A DNA stretch of 64,000 nucleotides, taken from assembly GCF_024199925.1 (NCBI RefSeq), contig NZ_JANADR010000001.1, positions 1,674,001 through 1,738,000 of the forward strand, given 5' to 3'. This document shows positions 49,856-62,658 of this stretch, piece by piece. A program made the translations under genes and the position numbers. Below the pieces are notes generated by a model that made no database searches, was not told the DNA's origin, and saw only the letters and a program-made list of their open reading frames with translations. The stretch is from Bradyrhizobium sp. CCGUVB1N3. GTDB taxonomy: Bacteria > Pseudomonadota > Alphaproteobacteria > Rhizobiales > Xanthobacteraceae. Each line of letters starts with the position of its first letter. The first letter of the stretch is position 1.

Positions 49856-51292
49856 CTAAAACAGCGACTTTGCCGCTGCGCTGGCGACACTCACGACGGG
49901 TCCCGCAAACAGCGCAAACAGGATGGTGAACAGGCCCGCAACCGCCAGCACGGCCCGCACCTCGACGCGCACCGGATCGACCTGCCCGGAGGGCTCGTCG
50001 AAATACATCGTCTTGACGATGGTGAGGTAGTAGTAGGCGCCCACCACGCTCGTCAGCACGCCGATGACAGCGAGCGTGAACAAATTGGCCTTGATCGCGG
50101 CGACGAAGACGTACCATTTGGCGAAAAAGCCGGCGAGCGGCGGTACGCCGGCAAGCGAGAACAGCAGCATCGCGAAGAAGAAGGCAAGCAGCGGGTTGGT
50201 GCGCGAGAGGCCGGCGAAATCGCTGATCTGCTCGAGGGCCTGGCCGTTGCGCTTCATGGCGAGAATGACGGCGAATGAGCCGAGCGTCATCGCAACGTAG
50301 ATCACGAGGTACATCAGCACGCCCTGCGCGCCCTCGACCGTGCCGGAGGCAAGGCCGACCAGCGCAAAGCCCATATGGCCGATCGAGGAATAGGCCATCA
50401 GGCGCTTGATGTTGGTCTGGCCGATCGCGGCAAAGGAGCCGAGCGCCATCGAGGCGATCGCCACGAACACCAGGATCTGCTGCCATTGCGAGACGATGCC
50501 GGGGAATGCGGTCAGCGTCGCGCGCGCGAAGACGGCCATGGCTGCGACCTTCGGCGCCGAGGCGAAGAAGGCGGTCACCGGCGTCGGCGCGCCCTCATAG
50601 ACGTCGGGCGTCCACATGTGGAACGGCACGACCGAGACCTTGAAGCAGAGGCCGGCGAGCAGGAAGACGAGACCGAAGACCAGACCGACGCTGGCGGTCG
50701 TGGCCGATGCCGCGATGCCGGCAAAGCTGACCGTGCCGGTGAAACCGTAGATCAGCGAGGCGCCGTACAGGAGCATGCCCGAGGACAACGCACCCAGCAC
50801 GAAATACTTCAGGCCCGCTTCATTGGACTTGGCATTGTCGCGGTTGCTGGCCGCGACGACGTAGAGCGCCAGCGACATCAGCTCGAGGCCTAGATAGAGC
50901 GAGATCAGGTCGCCGGCCGAGATCAGCACCATCATGCCGAGGGTGGAGAGCAGGACGAGGATCGAATATTCGAAGATGCGGCGCGACGGATCGGACAAAA
51001 ACTCCGTCGACAGGATCAGCGTCACCGCCGAGCCGATCAGCGCCAGGATCTTCAGGAAGCGCGCGAAGTCGTCGACGATGAAGCTGCCGCCGAAGGTCAC
51101 CAGCTTGCCCGCGGGCAGCAGGAGCACCAGCACGCCGGTTGCGACCAGGAGCAGAACGGCGAGCGTCGTGATCGCCTTCGTGGTCCCCTGCCCGCGATAC
51201 GCACCCAGCATCAGGAGCGCCATGCTGCCGACCGCGAGCACGAGCTCGGGCACGACCGGCGCCAGTTGATAACCTGCTGTCTCAAAGCTCAT
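49856..51292 (-). CDS. nuoN: NADH-quinone oxidoreductase subunit N
   Basis: 478 residues with about 14 helices, an antiporter-like subunit of complex I. Conserved features: LYLGLELMSLALYVVAA, YGASLIYGFTGTVSF, VVPFHMWTPDVYEGAPTPV and QTNIKRLMAYSSIGHMGFAL. It contributes to proton pumping in the membrane arm. Last gene of the nuo series, followed immediately by birA. Confidence 0.97.
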   Translation of the reverse strand: MSFETAGYQLAPVVPELVLAVGSMALLMLGAYRGQGTTKAITTLAVLLLVATGVLVLLLPAGKLVTFGGSFIVDDFARFLKILALIGSAVTLILSTEFLSDPSRRIFEYSILVLLSTLGMMVLISAGDLISLYLGLELMSLALYVVAASNRDNAKSNEAGLKYFVLGALSSGMLLYGASLIYGFTGTVSFAGIAASATTASVGLVFGLVFLLAGLCFKVSVVPFHMWTPDVYEGAPTPVTAFFASAPKVAAMAVFARATLTAFPGIVSQWQQILVFVAIASMALGSFAAIGQTNIKRLMAYSSIGHMGFALVGLASGTVEGAQGVLMYLVIYVAMTLGSFAVILAMKRNGQALEQISDFAGLSRTNPLLAFFFAMLLFSLAGVPPLAGFFAKWYVFVAAIKANLFTLAVIGVLTSVVGAYYYLTIVKTMYFDEPSGQVDPVRVEVRAVLAVAGLFTILFALFAGPVVSVASAAAKSLF

Positions 51293-51314
51293 GGCGATAT
51301 CCTGACCTGCCCGC

Positions 51315-52823
51315 TCACTGGAGCAGTGCGGCGGCCTTCACGGCCGTCACCGCGGTGTTGTAATTGTTGACGAGTTGCTGGACCGAGGCGGCCGACATAT
51401 CGAGGACCGGCTTCGGATAGACGCCGAACAGGATCGTCAGAGCGATCAGCGGGAACAGCGTCAGGCACTCCCGGAAGGTGAGGTCCTTGATGGTCGTCAG
51501 CGACGGCTTCACCAGCGCCCCGAACACGACCTTGCGGTAGAGCCAGAGGGCATAGCATGCCGACAGGATCACGCCCGTCGTGGCGAAGAACGCGGTCGGG
51601 AGCGAGACCTTGAAGGTGCCGAGCAGTGTCATGAACTCGCCGACGAAGCCAGAGGTGCCGGGCAGACCGACATTGGCCATGGTGAAGACCATGAAGGTCA
51701 GCGCGTAGAGCGGCATCCGGTTGACGAGGCCGCCATAGGCCGCGATCTCGCGGGTGTGCATGCGGTCGTAGACGACGCCGACGCAGAGGAACAGCGCGCC
51801 GGAGACGATGCCGTGCGAGATCATCTGGAACACGCCGCCGGCGACACCCTGCATGGTGCCCGCGAAAATGCCCATGGTGACGAAGCCCATATGCGCGACC
51901 GAGGAGTACGCGATCAGCTTCTTCATGTCCTCCTGCATCATCGCCACCAGCGAGGTGTAGACGATGGCGATGGTCGAGAGCGTGAAGATCAGCGGCGCGA
52001 AGTCGTGCGACGCCAGCGGGAACATCGGCAGCGAGAAGCGCAGGAAGCCGTAGCCCCCCATCTTCAGCAGGATCGCCGCCAGGATCACCGAGCCCGCGGT
52101 CGGCGCCTCGACGTGCGCATCGGGCAGCCAGGTGTGCACCGGCCACATCGGCATCTTCACCGCGAAGGAGGCGAAGAAGGCCAGCCACGCCCAGGTCTGC
52201 AACGACCGCGGCACGGCGGTGTGCATCAGGGTCGGGATGTCGGTGGTGCTGCCGTTCCAGTACAGCGCCATGATGGCGAGCAGCATTAGCACCGAGCCGA
52301 GGAACGTGTAGAGGAAGAACTTGAACGAGGCATAGACCCGACGCGGACCACCCCAGATGCCGATGATCAGGAACATCGGGATCAGGCCGCCCTCGAAGAA
52401 CAAATAGAACAGCACGAGATCGAGCGCCGAGAAGGTGCCGATCATCAGCGTTTCCAGGATCAGGAACGCCATCATGTATTCGCGCACCCGGGTCTGGATC
52501 GCCGTCCAGCTCGCGATGATGCAGAATGGCATCAAGGCCGTGGTCAGGATCACGAACGGCAGGGAGATGCCGTCAACACCCATGTGATAAGTGATGCCGA
52601 CCGCGAGCCAATTGGCCTTCTCGACGAACTGGAAATCCGCGACCGACGGATCGAAGCGCACGACCAGGAGCAGCGACACCGCAAAGGTGATCAGCGTGGT
52701 CCACAGCGCAATCCAGCGCGCATTGCGCCGCGCCGCCTCGTCGTCGCCGCGAACGGCGTAGACGAGCAGCGCGCCGACGAGCGGCAGGAAGGTGGTGACG
52801 GAAAGGATGGGCCAGGTTGTCAT
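51315..52823 (-). CDS. nuoM: NADH-quinone oxidoreductase subunit M
   Basis: 502 residues. FLIFEALLIPMF-type region reads [43 protein letters not shown] and [20 protein letters not shown] are the antiporter-like signatures. Membrane-arm proton pump. The ATG follows directly on the nuoL stop (TAAATG), with no gap. Confidence 0.97.
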   Translation of the reverse strand: MTTWPILSVTTFLPLVGALLVYAVRGDDEAARRNARWIALWTTLITFAVSLLLVVRFDPSVADFQFVEKANWLAVGITYHMGVDGISLPFVILTTALMPFCIIASWTAIQTRVREYMMAFLILETLMIGTFSALDLVLFYLFFEGGLIPMFLIIGIWGGPRRVYASFKFFLYTFLGSVLMLLAIMALYWNGSTTDIPTLMHTAVPRSLQTWAWLAFFASFAVKMPMWPVHTWLPDAHVEAPTAGSVILAAILLKMGGYGFLRFSLPMFPLASHDFAPLIFTLSTIAIVYTSLVAMMQEDMKKLIAYSSVAHMGFVTMGIFAGTMQGVAGGVFQMISHGIVSGALFLCVGVVYDRMHTREIAAYGGLVNRMPLYALTFMVFTMANVGLPGTSGFVGEFMTLLGTFKVSLPTAFFATTGVILSACYALWLYRKVVFGALVKPSLTTIKDLTFRECLTLFPLIALTILFGVYPKPVLDMSAASVQQLVNNYNTAVTAVKAAALLQ

Positions 52824-54902
52824 TTACTGGCCTCCAAAGCCGAACATGAACCAGGTGATCAGGCCGGCGACGCCGATCAGCATGGCGAATGCATAGTGAT
52901 AGAGATAGCCGGTCTGGATCTTCACGACGTTGCGGGTGATATCCAGGACTCGCTTCGAGACGCCGTCGGGGCCCAAGCCGTCGATGATGGCCCCGTCGCC
53001 CTTCTTCCAGAGCTGATAGCCGATCCACTTCGCCGGGCGGACGAAGATGACGTCGTACAGCTCGTCGAAATACCACTTGTTGAGCAGGAACTGGTACAGC
53101 ATCGGCTGGGTTCTTGCGAGCTCGACCGGCAGATAGGTCCAGCGAATGTAGAACAGGTAGGACACCAGGAAGCCGCCCACCATCATCACGAAGGGCAGCC
53201 ATCCCAGCAGGGGCGGCATGTGCTCCATGTCCTCGAGAATATGCGGGTTCATTTTCACGGATTCACGGAAGAACTCCTCCACGCCGTGAGGTCCGGTGAA
53301 GATCTCCTTGAACGGGAAGCCGGAGAGGATCGAGCCGGCAGCGAGCACACCGATCGGAACCAGCATCCACATCGGGCTCTCATGTGCCGCCTCGTAGTGC
53401 TTCTCGTCGTGCGGCTCGCCGAAGAAGGTCTTGAACACCAGGCGCCAGGAATAGAACGAAGTCAGGCCGGCGGCCCCGATGGTCAGCAGGTAGGCGTAGG
53501 TCGAGAACGGATTATGCGAGGCATAAGCCGACTCGATGATCGCATCCTTGGAGAAGTAACCGGCGAACAGCGGGAAGCCGGTCAGCGCCAGCGTGCCGAC
53601 GGTCATCACCGCGAACGTATAGGGGATCTTGCGCCACAAGCCGCCCATGTTGCGGATGTCCTGCTCGTGATGCATCGCGTAGATCACCGAGCCGCTCCCC
53701 AAGAACAACAGCGCCTTGAAGAAGGCGTGGGTGAACAGGTGGAACATGCCGACCGAATAGGCCCCTGCCCCCATCGCCACGAACATGTAGCCGAGCTGGG
53801 AACAGGTCGAGTAGGCGACGATGCGCTTGATGTCGTTCTGAACGAGGCCGACGGTCGCGGCGAAGAACGCCGTGGTCGCGCCGAAGAACATCACGACGGC
53901 CTGCGCGTTCGGCGCGAGTTCGAACAGCGGTGACAGCCGCGCCACCATGAAGACGCCCGCGGTCACCATGGTCGCGGCGTGGATCAGCGCCGAGACCGGG
54001 GTCGGGCCTTCCATCGCGTCCGGCAACCAGGTGTGCAGCAGGAACTGCGCCGACTTGCCCATCGCGCCCATGAACAGCAGCACGCAGGCGAATGTCAGGG
54101 CATCGGCTTGCCAGCCGAAGAAGTTGATGGTCTTGCCGGTGAGGCCGGGGGCCGCGTGGAAGATCGTCTCGAAATCGGTCGAGCCGACCAGCGCGAACAC
54201 CGCAAAGATGCCGAGCGCGAAGCCGAAGTCGCCGACGCGGTTGACGACGAAGGCCTTGATCGCCGCCGCGTTCGCCGACGGCTTCTGGTACCAGAAACCG
54301 ATCAGCAGATAGCTGGCCAGACCCACGCCTTCCCAGCCGAAGAACAGCTGCACGAGGTTATCGGCCGTCACCAGCATCAGCATGGCGAAGGTGAACAAAG
54401 AGAGATAGCCGAAGAAGCGCGGCCGGTACGGATCCTCGTCCATGTAGCCGATGGAATAGAGGTGCACGAGCGATGACACGGTGTTGACCACCACCAGCAT
54501 CACGGCCGTGAGCGTGTCGACCCGCAGCGCCCAGTAGACTTGGAGGTCGCCGGAGAGGATCCAGGGCAGCAGCGGAATCCGCGCGTCGTGGTGCATGAAG
54601 CCGACGTCGACCAGCGTGAACCAGGACAGGGCCGCCGAGACGAACAGCAGCGCCGTCGTGATCAGCTCAGCCGCGCGCGAGCCCGCCGCCGGCGGCTCGG
54701 AGACGTGGTGGTCGTCGTGGCCATGATCGTCGTGGGCATGATCATCATGGGCGGCCGTCGCATGGGCGTCGCCATGACCGTGATCGTCGCCGTGATGCTC
54801 GACCGTATCGCCGCTGGGGTTGCGGCCATGCGCGCCGAAAATGGCGATCAGGCCGGCGAGAATGGCGCCCAGCAGAGGCAGAAAGACAATTGCCTGAACC
54901 AT
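52824..54902 (-). CDS. nuoL: NADH-quinone oxidoreductase subunit L (His-rich insertion)
   Basis: 692 residues; antiporter-like subunit with the C-terminal lateral helix region. Signatures: [50 protein letters not shown] and [20 protein letters not shown]. Between the first and second helices (residues 25-67) lies a hydrophilic insertion with 13 His and many Asp, which E. coli NuoL lacks. It looks able to bind metal. The rest is normal. It is 7 bases after nuoK. Confidence 0.97.
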   Translation of the reverse strand: MVQAIVFLPLLGAILAGLIAIFGAHGRNPSGDTVEHHGDDHGHGDAHATAAHDDHAHDDHGHDDHHVSEPPAAGSRAAELITTALLFVSAALSWFTLVDVGFMHHDARIPLLPWILSGDLQVYWALRVDTLTAVMLVVVNTVSSLVHLYSIGYMDEDPYRPRFFGYLSLFTFAMLMLVTADNLVQLFFGWEGVGLASYLLIGFWYQKPSANAAAIKAFVVNRVGDFGFALGIFAVFALVGSTDFETIFHAAPGLTGKTINFFGWQADALTFACVLLFMGAMGKSAQFLLHTWLPDAMEGPTPVSALIHAATMVTAGVFMVARLSPLFELAPNAQAVVMFFGATTAFFAATVGLVQNDIKRIVAYSTCSQLGYMFVAMGAGAYSVGMFHLFTHAFFKALLFLGSGSVIYAMHHEQDIRNMGGLWRKIPYTFAVMTVGTLALTGFPLFAGYFSKDAIIESAYASHNPFSTYAYLLTIGAAGLTSFYSWRLVFKTFFGEPHDEKHYEAAHESPMWMLVPIGVLAAGSILSGFPFKEIFTGPHGVEEFFRESVKMNPHILEDMEHMPPLLGWLPFVMMVGGFLVSYLFYIRWTYLPVELARTQPMLYQFLLNKWYFDELYDVIFVRPAKWIGYQLWKKGDGAIIDGLGPDGVSKRVLDITRNVVKIQTGYLYHYAFAMLIGVAGLITWFMFGFGGQ

Positions 54903-54909
54903 AGCTGGG

Positions 54910-55218
54910 TTAACCCTTCATCAGATTGACGTCCTCAACCGCGATCGAGCCGCGGTTGCGGAAATAGACCACCAGGATGGCGAGACCGATCGCGGCTTCC
55001 GCAGCCGCGACCGTCAACACCAGCAGCGCGAAGACCTGGCCGACGATGTCGCCGAGGAAGGTCGAGAACGCCACGAAGTTGATGTTGACCGCGAGCAGGA
55101 TCAGCTCGATCGACATCAGGATGACGATGATGTTCTTGCGGTTCAGGAAGATGCCGAGGATGCCGAGCGTGAACAGGATCGCGCCGACGGCAAGATAGTG
55201 TCCGAGCCCGATCGTCAT
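54910..55218 (-). CDS. nuoK: NADH-quinone oxidoreductase subunit K
   Basis: 102 residues, three helices: [42 protein letters not shown] (with the conserved membrane Glu) and [23 protein letters not shown] (second Glu). Part of the proton path in the membrane arm. The ATG at 55218 overlaps the nuoJ stop by 4 bases. Confidence 0.97.
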   Translation of the reverse strand: MTIGLGHYLAVGAILFTLGILGIFLNRKNIIVILMSIELILLAVNINFVAFSTFLGDIVGQVFALLVLTVAAAEAAIGLAILVVYFRNRGSIAVEDVNLMKG

Positions 55219-55853
55219 TTCACCCACTCCGCCGCATCGGCATCCTGGAGTCCCTGCCCCGGTGCCACCTTGCGCAGCGCCATCGCCATGTCGGGCGTGC
55301 GCGCGTTCTGAACGTTGATGTCCTGCCGCTTGACGGACGCCTTGTGGCGCAACGTCAGCACGATGGCGCCGATCATCGCGACCAGCAGCACCATGCCAGC
55401 GAGCTGGAAGTAATGGATGTACTTCGTATAGAGCACGAGCCCGAGCGCCTCGGTGTTGGAGACGTTGGCGGGGATCGCCGCCGTGATCGTCTTGGTCACG
55501 GTCGGGTTGATCACCCAAGCGCCGACGACCAGCAACAGCTCGAACATGAAGATGCCGCCGATCACGAGACCAACCGGCAGGTACTCGATGAAGCCCTCGC
55601 GCAGCTCGAGGAAGTCGACGTCGAGCATCATGATCACGAACAGGAACAGCACCGCGACCGCGCCGACATAGACGACGATCAGGATCATCGCCAGGAACTC
55701 GGCGCCCATCAGCACGAACAGGCCGGAGGCGTTGACGAAGGCCAGGATCAGGTACAGCACGGAGTGCACGGGATTGCGCGAGACAATCACCATCACCGCC
55801 GAGGCGACGCAGATGCCGGCGAACAGATAGAAAAACAGCGCGGGAAGGATCAT
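55215..55853 (-). CDS. nuoJ: NADH-quinone oxidoreductase subunit J
   Basis: 212 residues, five helices; [36 protein letters not shown] and [21 protein letters not shown] are the family signatures (the latter includes the pi-bulge region). A hydrophilic tail of about 35 residues follows the last helix. Membrane-arm subunit. 9 bases after nuoI. Confidence 0.97.
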   Translation of the reverse strand: MILPALFFYLFAGICVASAVMVIVSRNPVHSVLYLILAFVNASGLFVLMGAEFLAMILIVVYVGAVAVLFLFVIMMLDVDFLELREGFIEYLPVGLVIGGIFMFELLLVVGAWVINPTVTKTITAAIPANVSNTEALGLVLYTKYIHYFQLAGMVLLVAMIGAIVLTLRHKASVKRQDINVQNARTPDMAMALRKVAPGQGLQDADAAEWVK

Positions 55854-55862
55854 GCCCTCACC

Positions 55863-56357
55863 TCACCGGTACGGCGCGTCGAGCTCGATCGCTTTCGCGA
55901 TCTCGCGTTCCCAGCGATCGCCATTGGCGAGCAGCTTGGCCTTGTCATAGAACAGTTCCTCGCGGGTCTCGGTCGCGAACTCGAAGTTCGGGCCTTCGAC
56001 GATTGCGTCGACCGGGCAGGCCTCCTGGCACAGGCCGCAATAGATGCACTTCACCATGTCAATGTCGTAGCGCACGGTGCGGCGGGTACCGTCGTTGCGG
56101 CGCGGGCCGGCCTCGATGGTGATGGCCTGCGCCGGGCAGACCGCCTCGCACAGCTTGCAGGCAATGCAGCGCTCTTCGCCGTTCGGATAGCGGCGCAGCG
56201 CGTGCTCGCCGCGGAAGCGTGGCGAGATCGGGCCCTTCTCGAAGGGATAGTTCAGCGTCGGCTTCGGCTGGAAGAAGTAGCGCATGGCGAGGAAGAACGC
56301 CGAGACGAATTCCGACAGCAGAAGCGAACGCGCGGTGGCGTTGATGTTGATACCCAT
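55863..56357 (-). CDS. nuoI: NADH-quinone oxidoreductase subunit I
   Basis: 164 residues. Two 4Fe-4S motifs: [12 protein letters not shown] (Cys64, 67, 70, 74) and [12 protein letters not shown] (Cys104, 107, 110, 114), which carry clusters N6a and N6b toward quinone. The start is ATG 56357, 8 bases after the nuoH stop; the longer frame upstream reads antisense-like sequence of nuoH. Confidence 0.97.
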   Translation of the reverse strand: MGININATARSLLLSEFVSAFFLAMRYFFQPKPTLNYPFEKGPISPRFRGEHALRRYPNGEERCIACKLCEAVCPAQAITIEAGPRRNDGTRRTVRYDIDMVKCIYCGLCQEACPVDAIVEGPNFEFATETREELFYDKAKLLANGDRWEREIAKAIELDAPYR

Positions 56358-56365
56358 GGCGGACC

Positions 56366-57433
56366 TCACTTCGGCGCGATGCCGGCGAAATGCAGTACGC
56401 CGGCTACCACGATCACCATCGCCAGCGACAACGGCAGGAACACCTTCCAGCCGAGACGCATCAGTTGATCGTAGCGGTAGCGCGGCACGATCGCCTTCGC
56501 CATCGCGAACAGGAAGAACATGAAGAACAGTTTGAGCGAGAACCAGATGATCCCCGGCACCCAGTTGAAGGGCGGCAGATCGACCGGCGGCAACCAGCCG
56601 CCCAGGAACAGGATCGTCGCCAGCGCGCACATCGTGACGATGGCAACGTACTCGCCGAGCATGAACAGCAGATACGGCGTCGAGCCGTATTCGACCATGA
56701 AGCCGGCGACGAGCTCGGACTCGGCTTCGACGAGGTCGAACGGCGGACGGTTGGTTTCCGCCAGCGCCGAGACGTAGAACACGACGAACATCGGGAACAG
56801 CGGCCACACGTACCAGTTCAGGATGGTGAGCTGCGGCAACCCGATCAGGCTGGCAAGGCCACGCGCATGCTGCGCCTCGACGACCGCCGACAGGTTCAGC
56901 GTGCCGGCGCAGAGCAGGACGGTGATGATGACGAAGCCGATCGAGACCTCGTAGGACACCATCTGCGCCGCCGAGCGCAGCGCGGCCAGGAACGGATATT
57001 TCGAGTTCGACGACCAGCCGGCCATGATGATGCCGTAGATCGACAGCGACGAGATCGCGAAGATGAAGAGGACGCCGACATTGATGTCGGAGATCACCCA
57101 GCCGAGATTGGTCGGGATCACCGCCCAGGCCGCGAGCGCGAGCACGCAGGAGACCAGCGGCGCCAGGAGGAAAACGCCCTTGTTGGCGCCGGCCGGAATG
57201 ATCGGCTCCTTCAGCACGAACTTCAGGAGGTCGGCGAAGGATTGGAACAGGCCCCAGGGGCCGACCACGTTCGGGCCACGGCGGATCTGCACCGCCGCCC
57301 AGATCTTGCGGTCGGCGAGCAGGATGTAGGCGATCGCGACCAGCAGGACGACGAGCACCAACACGCTCTCCGCGACCATGATGATCAGCGGCCAGAGGAA
57401 CCCGGTCCAGAATGCGCTTTCGAAGAATGCCAT
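56366..57433 (-). CDS. nuoH: NADH-quinone oxidoreductase subunit H
   Basis: 355 residues, eight helices. Quinone-site signatures: [75 protein letters not shown] and [21 protein letters not shown]. It couples quinone reduction to the membrane arm. 10 bases after the nuoG stop. Confidence 0.97.
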   Translation of the reverse strand: MAFFESAFWTGFLWPLIIMVAESVLVLVVLLVAIAYILLADRKIWAAVQIRRGPNVVGPWGLFQSFADLLKFVLKEPIIPAGANKGVFLLAPLVSCVLALAAWAVIPTNLGWVISDINVGVLFIFAISSLSIYGIIMAGWSSNSKYPFLAALRSAAQMVSYEVSIGFVIITVLLCAGTLNLSAVVEAQHARGLASLIGLPQLTILNWYVWPLFPMFVVFYVSALAETNRPPFDLVEAESELVAGFMVEYGSTPYLLFMLGEYVAIVTMCALATILFLGGWLPPVDLPPFNWVPGIIWFSLKLFFMFFLFAMAKAIVPRYRYDQLMRLGWKVFLPLSLAMVIVVAGVLHFAGIAPK

Positions 57434-57443
57434 CAGATCACGC

Positions 57444-59519
57444 TCACTCCGCTGCGGTCAGCATCTGCCCGGAGGCAAGCCGCGAGCATTCCGCCATCAC
57501 GGCGGACGCACGCGCGATTGGGTTGGTCAGGTAGAAGTCCTCGATCAGGGCCTTGAACGGCGCCTTCTCCGGCGTGCCGCCCTTGCCTGCGAGCGCCTTG
57601 ACCTGGTCGGCCGTGCCCGCCTCGATCTGGTCCAGACGGATCAGATGCGGCACCGCCTTGAAGATCGCCTGACGCAGCGCAGGGAGCGAGTCGTAGCCGA
57701 GCTTCTTGCCGAGCGCCTCGGACAGCGCGCGGACGATCGCCCAGTCCTCGCGGGCCTCGCCCGGCGGAAACGCGGCACGGCCCGTCATCTGTACGCGGCC
57801 CTCGGTGTTGACGTAGATCGCGGACTTCTCGGTGTAGGCCGCCGCCGGCAGAATCACGTCGGCGCGGTGCGCGCCGCGGTCGCCGTGGGTGCCGACATAG
57901 ACGACGAAGGTGCCGTCCGGCGCCTTGATCTCATCGGCGCCGAGCAGGAACAACAGGTCAAGCGTGCCGAACGTCGTCATCTGCGCGGCGTTCAAACCGC
58001 CGTTACCTGACGCAAAGCCGATATCCAGCGCGCCGACGCGCGAAGCCGTCTCCTGGAGGACGCCAAAGCCGTTCCAGCCATCCTTTAGCGCACCGATATC
58101 GAGCGCCAGCTTGGCGGCCTGCGCGAGAATCGCCGCGCCGTCATGGCGCGAGGTCGCGCCGGCCCCGACCAGAACGACCGGATGCTTGGCGTTCTTCAGG
58201 ACATCAGCGAAGGAATGCTTGCCGGCGGCGAGATCGGCGAGCGTCTCCGTGCCCGCGCCGAGATGATCGTAGTCATAGGTCAGATCGGCCTTGGCACCGA
58301 TCACGCCGACCTTGAAGCCGCCCGCGCGCCAGCGCTTGCGGATGCGGGCGTTGAACACGGCCGCTTCCTTGCGCGGATTGGCGCCGATGATCAGCAGCGC
58401 GTCGGCCTGCTCGATGCCGACGAGCGTCGGATTGAAGATATACGAGCCGCGGCCGAGCGCGGGATCGAAGGCATCGCCACCCTGCACCGCCAGATTGGCC
58501 GAGCCGAACTTGGCGAGCAGATCCTTGAGCGCGAACATCTCCTCGACGCCGGCGAGATCGCCGGCAATGGCGCCGATGCGCTTGCCGTCGCTGCGGCCCG
58601 CCTTGGCGGCGATCGCGGCGAAAGCTTCGGACCATGAAGCCGGGCGCAGCTTACCGGCCTCGCGGATATAGGGCCGGTCGAGCCGCTGCGTGCGCAGGCC
58701 GTCGACGACGTGACGGGTCTTGTCGGAAATCCACTCCTCGTTCACGGCCTCGTTGACGCGCGGCAGGATGCGCATCACCTCGCGGCCGCGGGTGTCGACG
58801 CGGATCGCCGAGCCGACGCCGTCCATCACATCGACCGACTGGGTCTTGCCGAGCTCCCACGGGCGCGCGGCGAACGCATACGGCTTCGAGGTCAGCGCGC
58901 CGACCGGGCAGATGTCGACGAGGTTGCCCTGAAGCTCGGACGTCAGCGCGTGCTCGAGATAGGTCGTGATCTCCATGTCCTCGCCGCGGCCTGTCGCGCC
59001 CATCTCGGGGGCGCCGGCAACTTCCGCCGAGAAGCGGACGCAGCGCGTGCACTGGATGCAACGGTTCATCGAGGTCTTGACCAGCGCGCCGAGATACTTG
59101 TCCTCGACCGCGCGCTTGTTCTCGGCGAAGCGGCTGGTGTCGACACCATAGCCCATCGCCTGGTCCTGGAGGTCGCACTCGCCGCCCTGGTCGCAGATCG
59201 GGCAGTCCAGCGGATGATTGATGAGAAGGAACTCCATCACGCCTTCGCGGGCCTTCTTCACCATCGGCGAACGCGTCGAGATTTCCGGCGGCTCGCCCTT
59301 CGGACCCGGACGGCAATCGCGCACGCCCCAGGCGCAACTCGCGACCGGCTTCGGGCCGCCCTTCACCTCGACGAGACACATCCGGCAATTGCCGGCGATC
59401 GACAGCCGCTCGTGATAGCAGAAGCGCGGAATCTCGGCGCCGGCGGCCTCGCACGCCTGGAGCAGCGTGTACTCCGGCGGGACATCGATCTCTTTGCCGT
59501 CGATGATGAGCTTTGTCAT
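57444..59519 (-). CDS. nuoG: NADH-quinone oxidoreductase subunit G
   Basis: 691 residues. 2Fe-2S ligands Cys34, Cys45, Cys48 and Cys62 ([19 protein letters not shown]); His-Cys3 cluster in [19 protein letters not shown]; 4Fe-4S in [10 protein letters not shown]...[12 protein letters not shown]. The molybdopterin-like domain follows and is degenerate, as in the alphaproteobacterial/mitochondrial form. It relays electrons from FMN in the peripheral arm. 5 bases after nuoF. Confidence 0.97.
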   Translation of the reverse strand: MTKLIIDGKEIDVPPEYTLLQACEAAGAEIPRFCYHERLSIAGNCRMCLVEVKGGPKPVASCAWGVRDCRPGPKGEPPEISTRSPMVKKAREGVMEFLLINHPLDCPICDQGGECDLQDQAMGYGVDTSRFAENKRAVEDKYLGALVKTSMNRCIQCTRCVRFSAEVAGAPEMGATGRGEDMEITTYLEHALTSELQGNLVDICPVGALTSKPYAFAARPWELGKTQSVDVMDGVGSAIRVDTRGREVMRILPRVNEAVNEEWISDKTRHVVDGLRTQRLDRPYIREAGKLRPASWSEAFAAIAAKAGRSDGKRIGAIAGDLAGVEEMFALKDLLAKFGSANLAVQGGDAFDPALGRGSYIFNPTLVGIEQADALLIIGANPRKEAAVFNARIRKRWRAGGFKVGVIGAKADLTYDYDHLGAGTETLADLAAGKHSFADVLKNAKHPVVLVGAGATSRHDGAAILAQAAKLALDIGALKDGWNGFGVLQETASRVGALDIGFASGNGGLNAAQMTTFGTLDLLFLLGADEIKAPDGTFVVYVGTHGDRGAHRADVILPAAAYTEKSAIYVNTEGRVQMTGRAAFPPGEAREDWAIVRALSEALGKKLGYDSLPALRQAIFKAVPHLIRLDQIEAGTADQVKALAGKGGTPEKAPFKALIEDFYLTNPIARASAVMAECSRLASGQMLTAAE

Positions 59520-59524
59520 TCTTC

Positions 59525-60850
<1,326 letters not shown>

Positions 60851-60865
60851 TTCAGTGCTTTCCGA

Positions 60866-61072
60866 TCAACGGTTGGCTTGCTTGTAGGCAAGCCCGGCGG
60901 CGCAGACGGCAAAGGTCAGCGCCCAGAGCAGGCTGGTTTCCAGCGACGCGTTCAGGGTGAAGCGCTGCAGCAGGAAGATGAAGGCGGCCGCGACGGCGGC
61001 ATGCATGGCGATGAAGCCCCACTTCTTCACGGCGCCGCTCCTCTCCGCTGCCGGTGACGCGAGCTCACGCAT
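60866..61072 (-). CDS. Small membrane protein between nuoE and nuoF
   Basis: 68 residues with two hydrophobic segments (WGFIAMHAAVAAAFIFLLQRF; TSLLWALTFAVCAAGLAY) and short charged ends. The ATG overlaps the nuoE stop (TGATG), so it is translated with complex I subunits. No family recognised; it is not one of the 14 bacterial core subunits. It might be an accessory or assembly factor. Confidence 0.7.
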   Translation of the reverse strand: MRELASPAAERSGAVKKWGFIAMHAAVAAAFIFLLQRFTLNASLETSLLWALTFAVCAAGLAYKQANR

Positions 61073-61683
61073 CAGGTGGTCTCCTTCAGCGTGGTCGGGC
61101 CGGTGATGGGGGCCGAGAACTGACGGCCGTTCTGCGGGCCGGGCTTGGGCGGATTGCCCGAGGCAAAGCCATCGAGCACCTTGCCGAAGCTTTCCTTGGT
61201 CAGGTCCTCATAGGTGTCCTTGCCGATCAGGACCATCGGCGCGTTCACGCAGGCGCCCAGGCATTCGACCTCTTCCCAGCTGAAATTGCCGTCCTTGGAT
61301 AGGTGGAAGGGCTCGTGATGAATCCGGCTCTCGCAAACGTGGATCAAATCTTCGGCGCCGCGCAGGCGGCACGGCGTGGTGCCGCAGACCTGGACGTGGG
61401 CCTTCTTGCCGACGGGCGCGAGCTGGAACATTGTGTAGAAGGTCGCGACTTCCAACACGCGGATATAGGGCATGTCGAGCATGTCGGCGATGACGCGGAT
61501 CGCGGCTTCCGACACCCAGCCATCGTTCTGCTCCTGCGCGCGCCACAGGATCGCGATCACGGCCGAGGCCTGACGCCCCGCCGGATATTTCGCGATCTGC
61601 TGCTTCGCGAACGCGAGGTTCTCCTCCGTGAACGCAAAGCTCGCGGGCTGGACTTCCTTGGGCGCTAGGCGGCGAACGGACAT
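61072..61683 (-). CDS. nuoE: NADH-quinone oxidoreductase subunit E
   Basis: 203 residues. The N1a 2Fe-2S ligands are Cys100 and Cys105 ([12 protein letters not shown]) and Cys141 and Cys145 ([10 protein letters not shown]). The thioredoxin-like domain follows an N-terminal helical part ([19 protein letters not shown]). A Pro/Gly-rich tail of about 30 residues is longer than in E. coli. 12 bases after the methyltransferase gene. Confidence 0.97.
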   Translation of the reverse strand: MSVRRLAPKEVQPASFAFTEENLAFAKQQIAKYPAGRQASAVIAILWRAQEQNDGWVSEAAIRVIADMLDMPYIRVLEVATFYTMFQLAPVGKKAHVQVCGTTPCRLRGAEDLIHVCESRIHHEPFHLSKDGNFSWEEVECLGACVNAPMVLIGKDTYEDLTKESFGKVLDGFASGNPPKPGPQNGRQFSAPITGPTTLKETT

Positions 61684-61695
61684 CTCTTCAATCTC

Positions 61696-62658
61696 TCACT
61701 GGATACGGCGCGCAGCCTTCGCATTCAGGGCATCGATCCTGTCCTGCCAGAATGCGCTTGCGGTGCCGAAAACGTTGTAGCCGACGTGGGTGGAGACCTT
61801 GATGCGATCGAGGATCGAGAGTTCGGTCACCGTCTCCATGCGGTTGGTGCTGGGATCGTAGACGATCAGCTTCAGCGGGGTTTGTTCGAGGATGTAGCGC
61901 GACACCGCGTGTGAACGGTCGCTGCCGTGCTCCTCGCACATGATCACGCTGTCGCCCTGCAACAGCCGCGCGCCGCCCTTGATCGCCTCGATCTCCACAC
62001 CTTCGACGTCGAGCTTGATCAGATATTTGCCGCCGGCCGCGACCTTGCCGTCATCGATGAGATTGTCGAGCGCGATAACCGGCACCTGCTCGCCGCCTTG
62101 CGAAGGATCGCCGGCAATGCTGAACGCCTCGTGCTTGGTGCCAGAGAGCCGCGCGGTGCCGCGCTCGGCGCCGATCGCGCATTTCATGGTCTCGAAGCGA
62201 TTACCGTTGATGCGCGCGTTGTTCGCAAGCTTCGGGTAGTTCTGACCCGACGGCTCGATCGCGATAGCCTGGTGCGCGCCGAACGGCTTGCTTGACACCA
62301 GCACGGACCAGTAGCCGTAATTCGCGCCGCAATCGAGCAGCGTGTAATCGACGTCGACGGAGTCCGCGAACAGCAGCTCCAGCTCGTCCTCGTAATTGTA
62401 CGAGCGGTTGAGCAGCTTGCTCCAGTAGCCGTCGCCGTAGGGGAATTCGAACACGGCGTCCGGGTTGAGCTTGATCGCGATATTGCGCTCGGGCAGCGTT
62501 TTCCGCAGCAGGTTCGCGCAGGCGATGTAGCCCATGTGCGAGAAATGTGAGGAGATCTTCGATCCCGTTACCAGCGCCAAGGCAGCCGTCCGCTCCCACA
62601 GGTTGGCTCCTTCAAGAGCCCCTGAAGCGCGGTCAAACTGGATTGGCGCCTGCGCCAT
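61696..62658 (-). CDS. FkbM-family methyltransferase within the nuo operon
   Basis: 320 residues. SAM-binding motif YTLLDCGANYGYWSVLVSS with the acidic loop IAIEPSGQNYPKLANNARIN, then IKLDVEGVEIEAIKGGARLL, the FkbM signature (Methyltransf_21). An N-terminal extension of about 115 residues precedes the fold. Its ATG overlaps the nuoD stop (TGATG) and nuoE follows 12 bases after its end, so it is translated with complex I. Substrate unknown: a NuoD residue, quinone-site component or an unrelated glycan/lipid are all possible. FkbM enzymes usually O-methylate sugars or small molecules. Confidence 0.88.
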   Translation of the reverse strand: MAQAPIQFDRASGALEGANLWERTAALALVTGSKISSHFSHMGYIACANLLRKTLPERNIAIKLNPDAVFEFPYGDGYWSKLLNRSYNYEDELELLFADSVDVDYTLLDCGANYGYWSVLVSSKPFGAHQAIAIEPSGQNYPKLANNARINGNRFETMKCAIGAERGTARLSGTKHEAFSIAGDPSQGGEQVPVIALDNLIDDGKVAAGGKYLIKLDVEGVEIEAIKGGARLLQGDSVIMCEEHGSDRSHAVSRYILEQTPLKLIVYDPSTNRMETVTELSILDRIKVSTHVGYNVFGTASAFWQDRIDALNAKAARRIQ

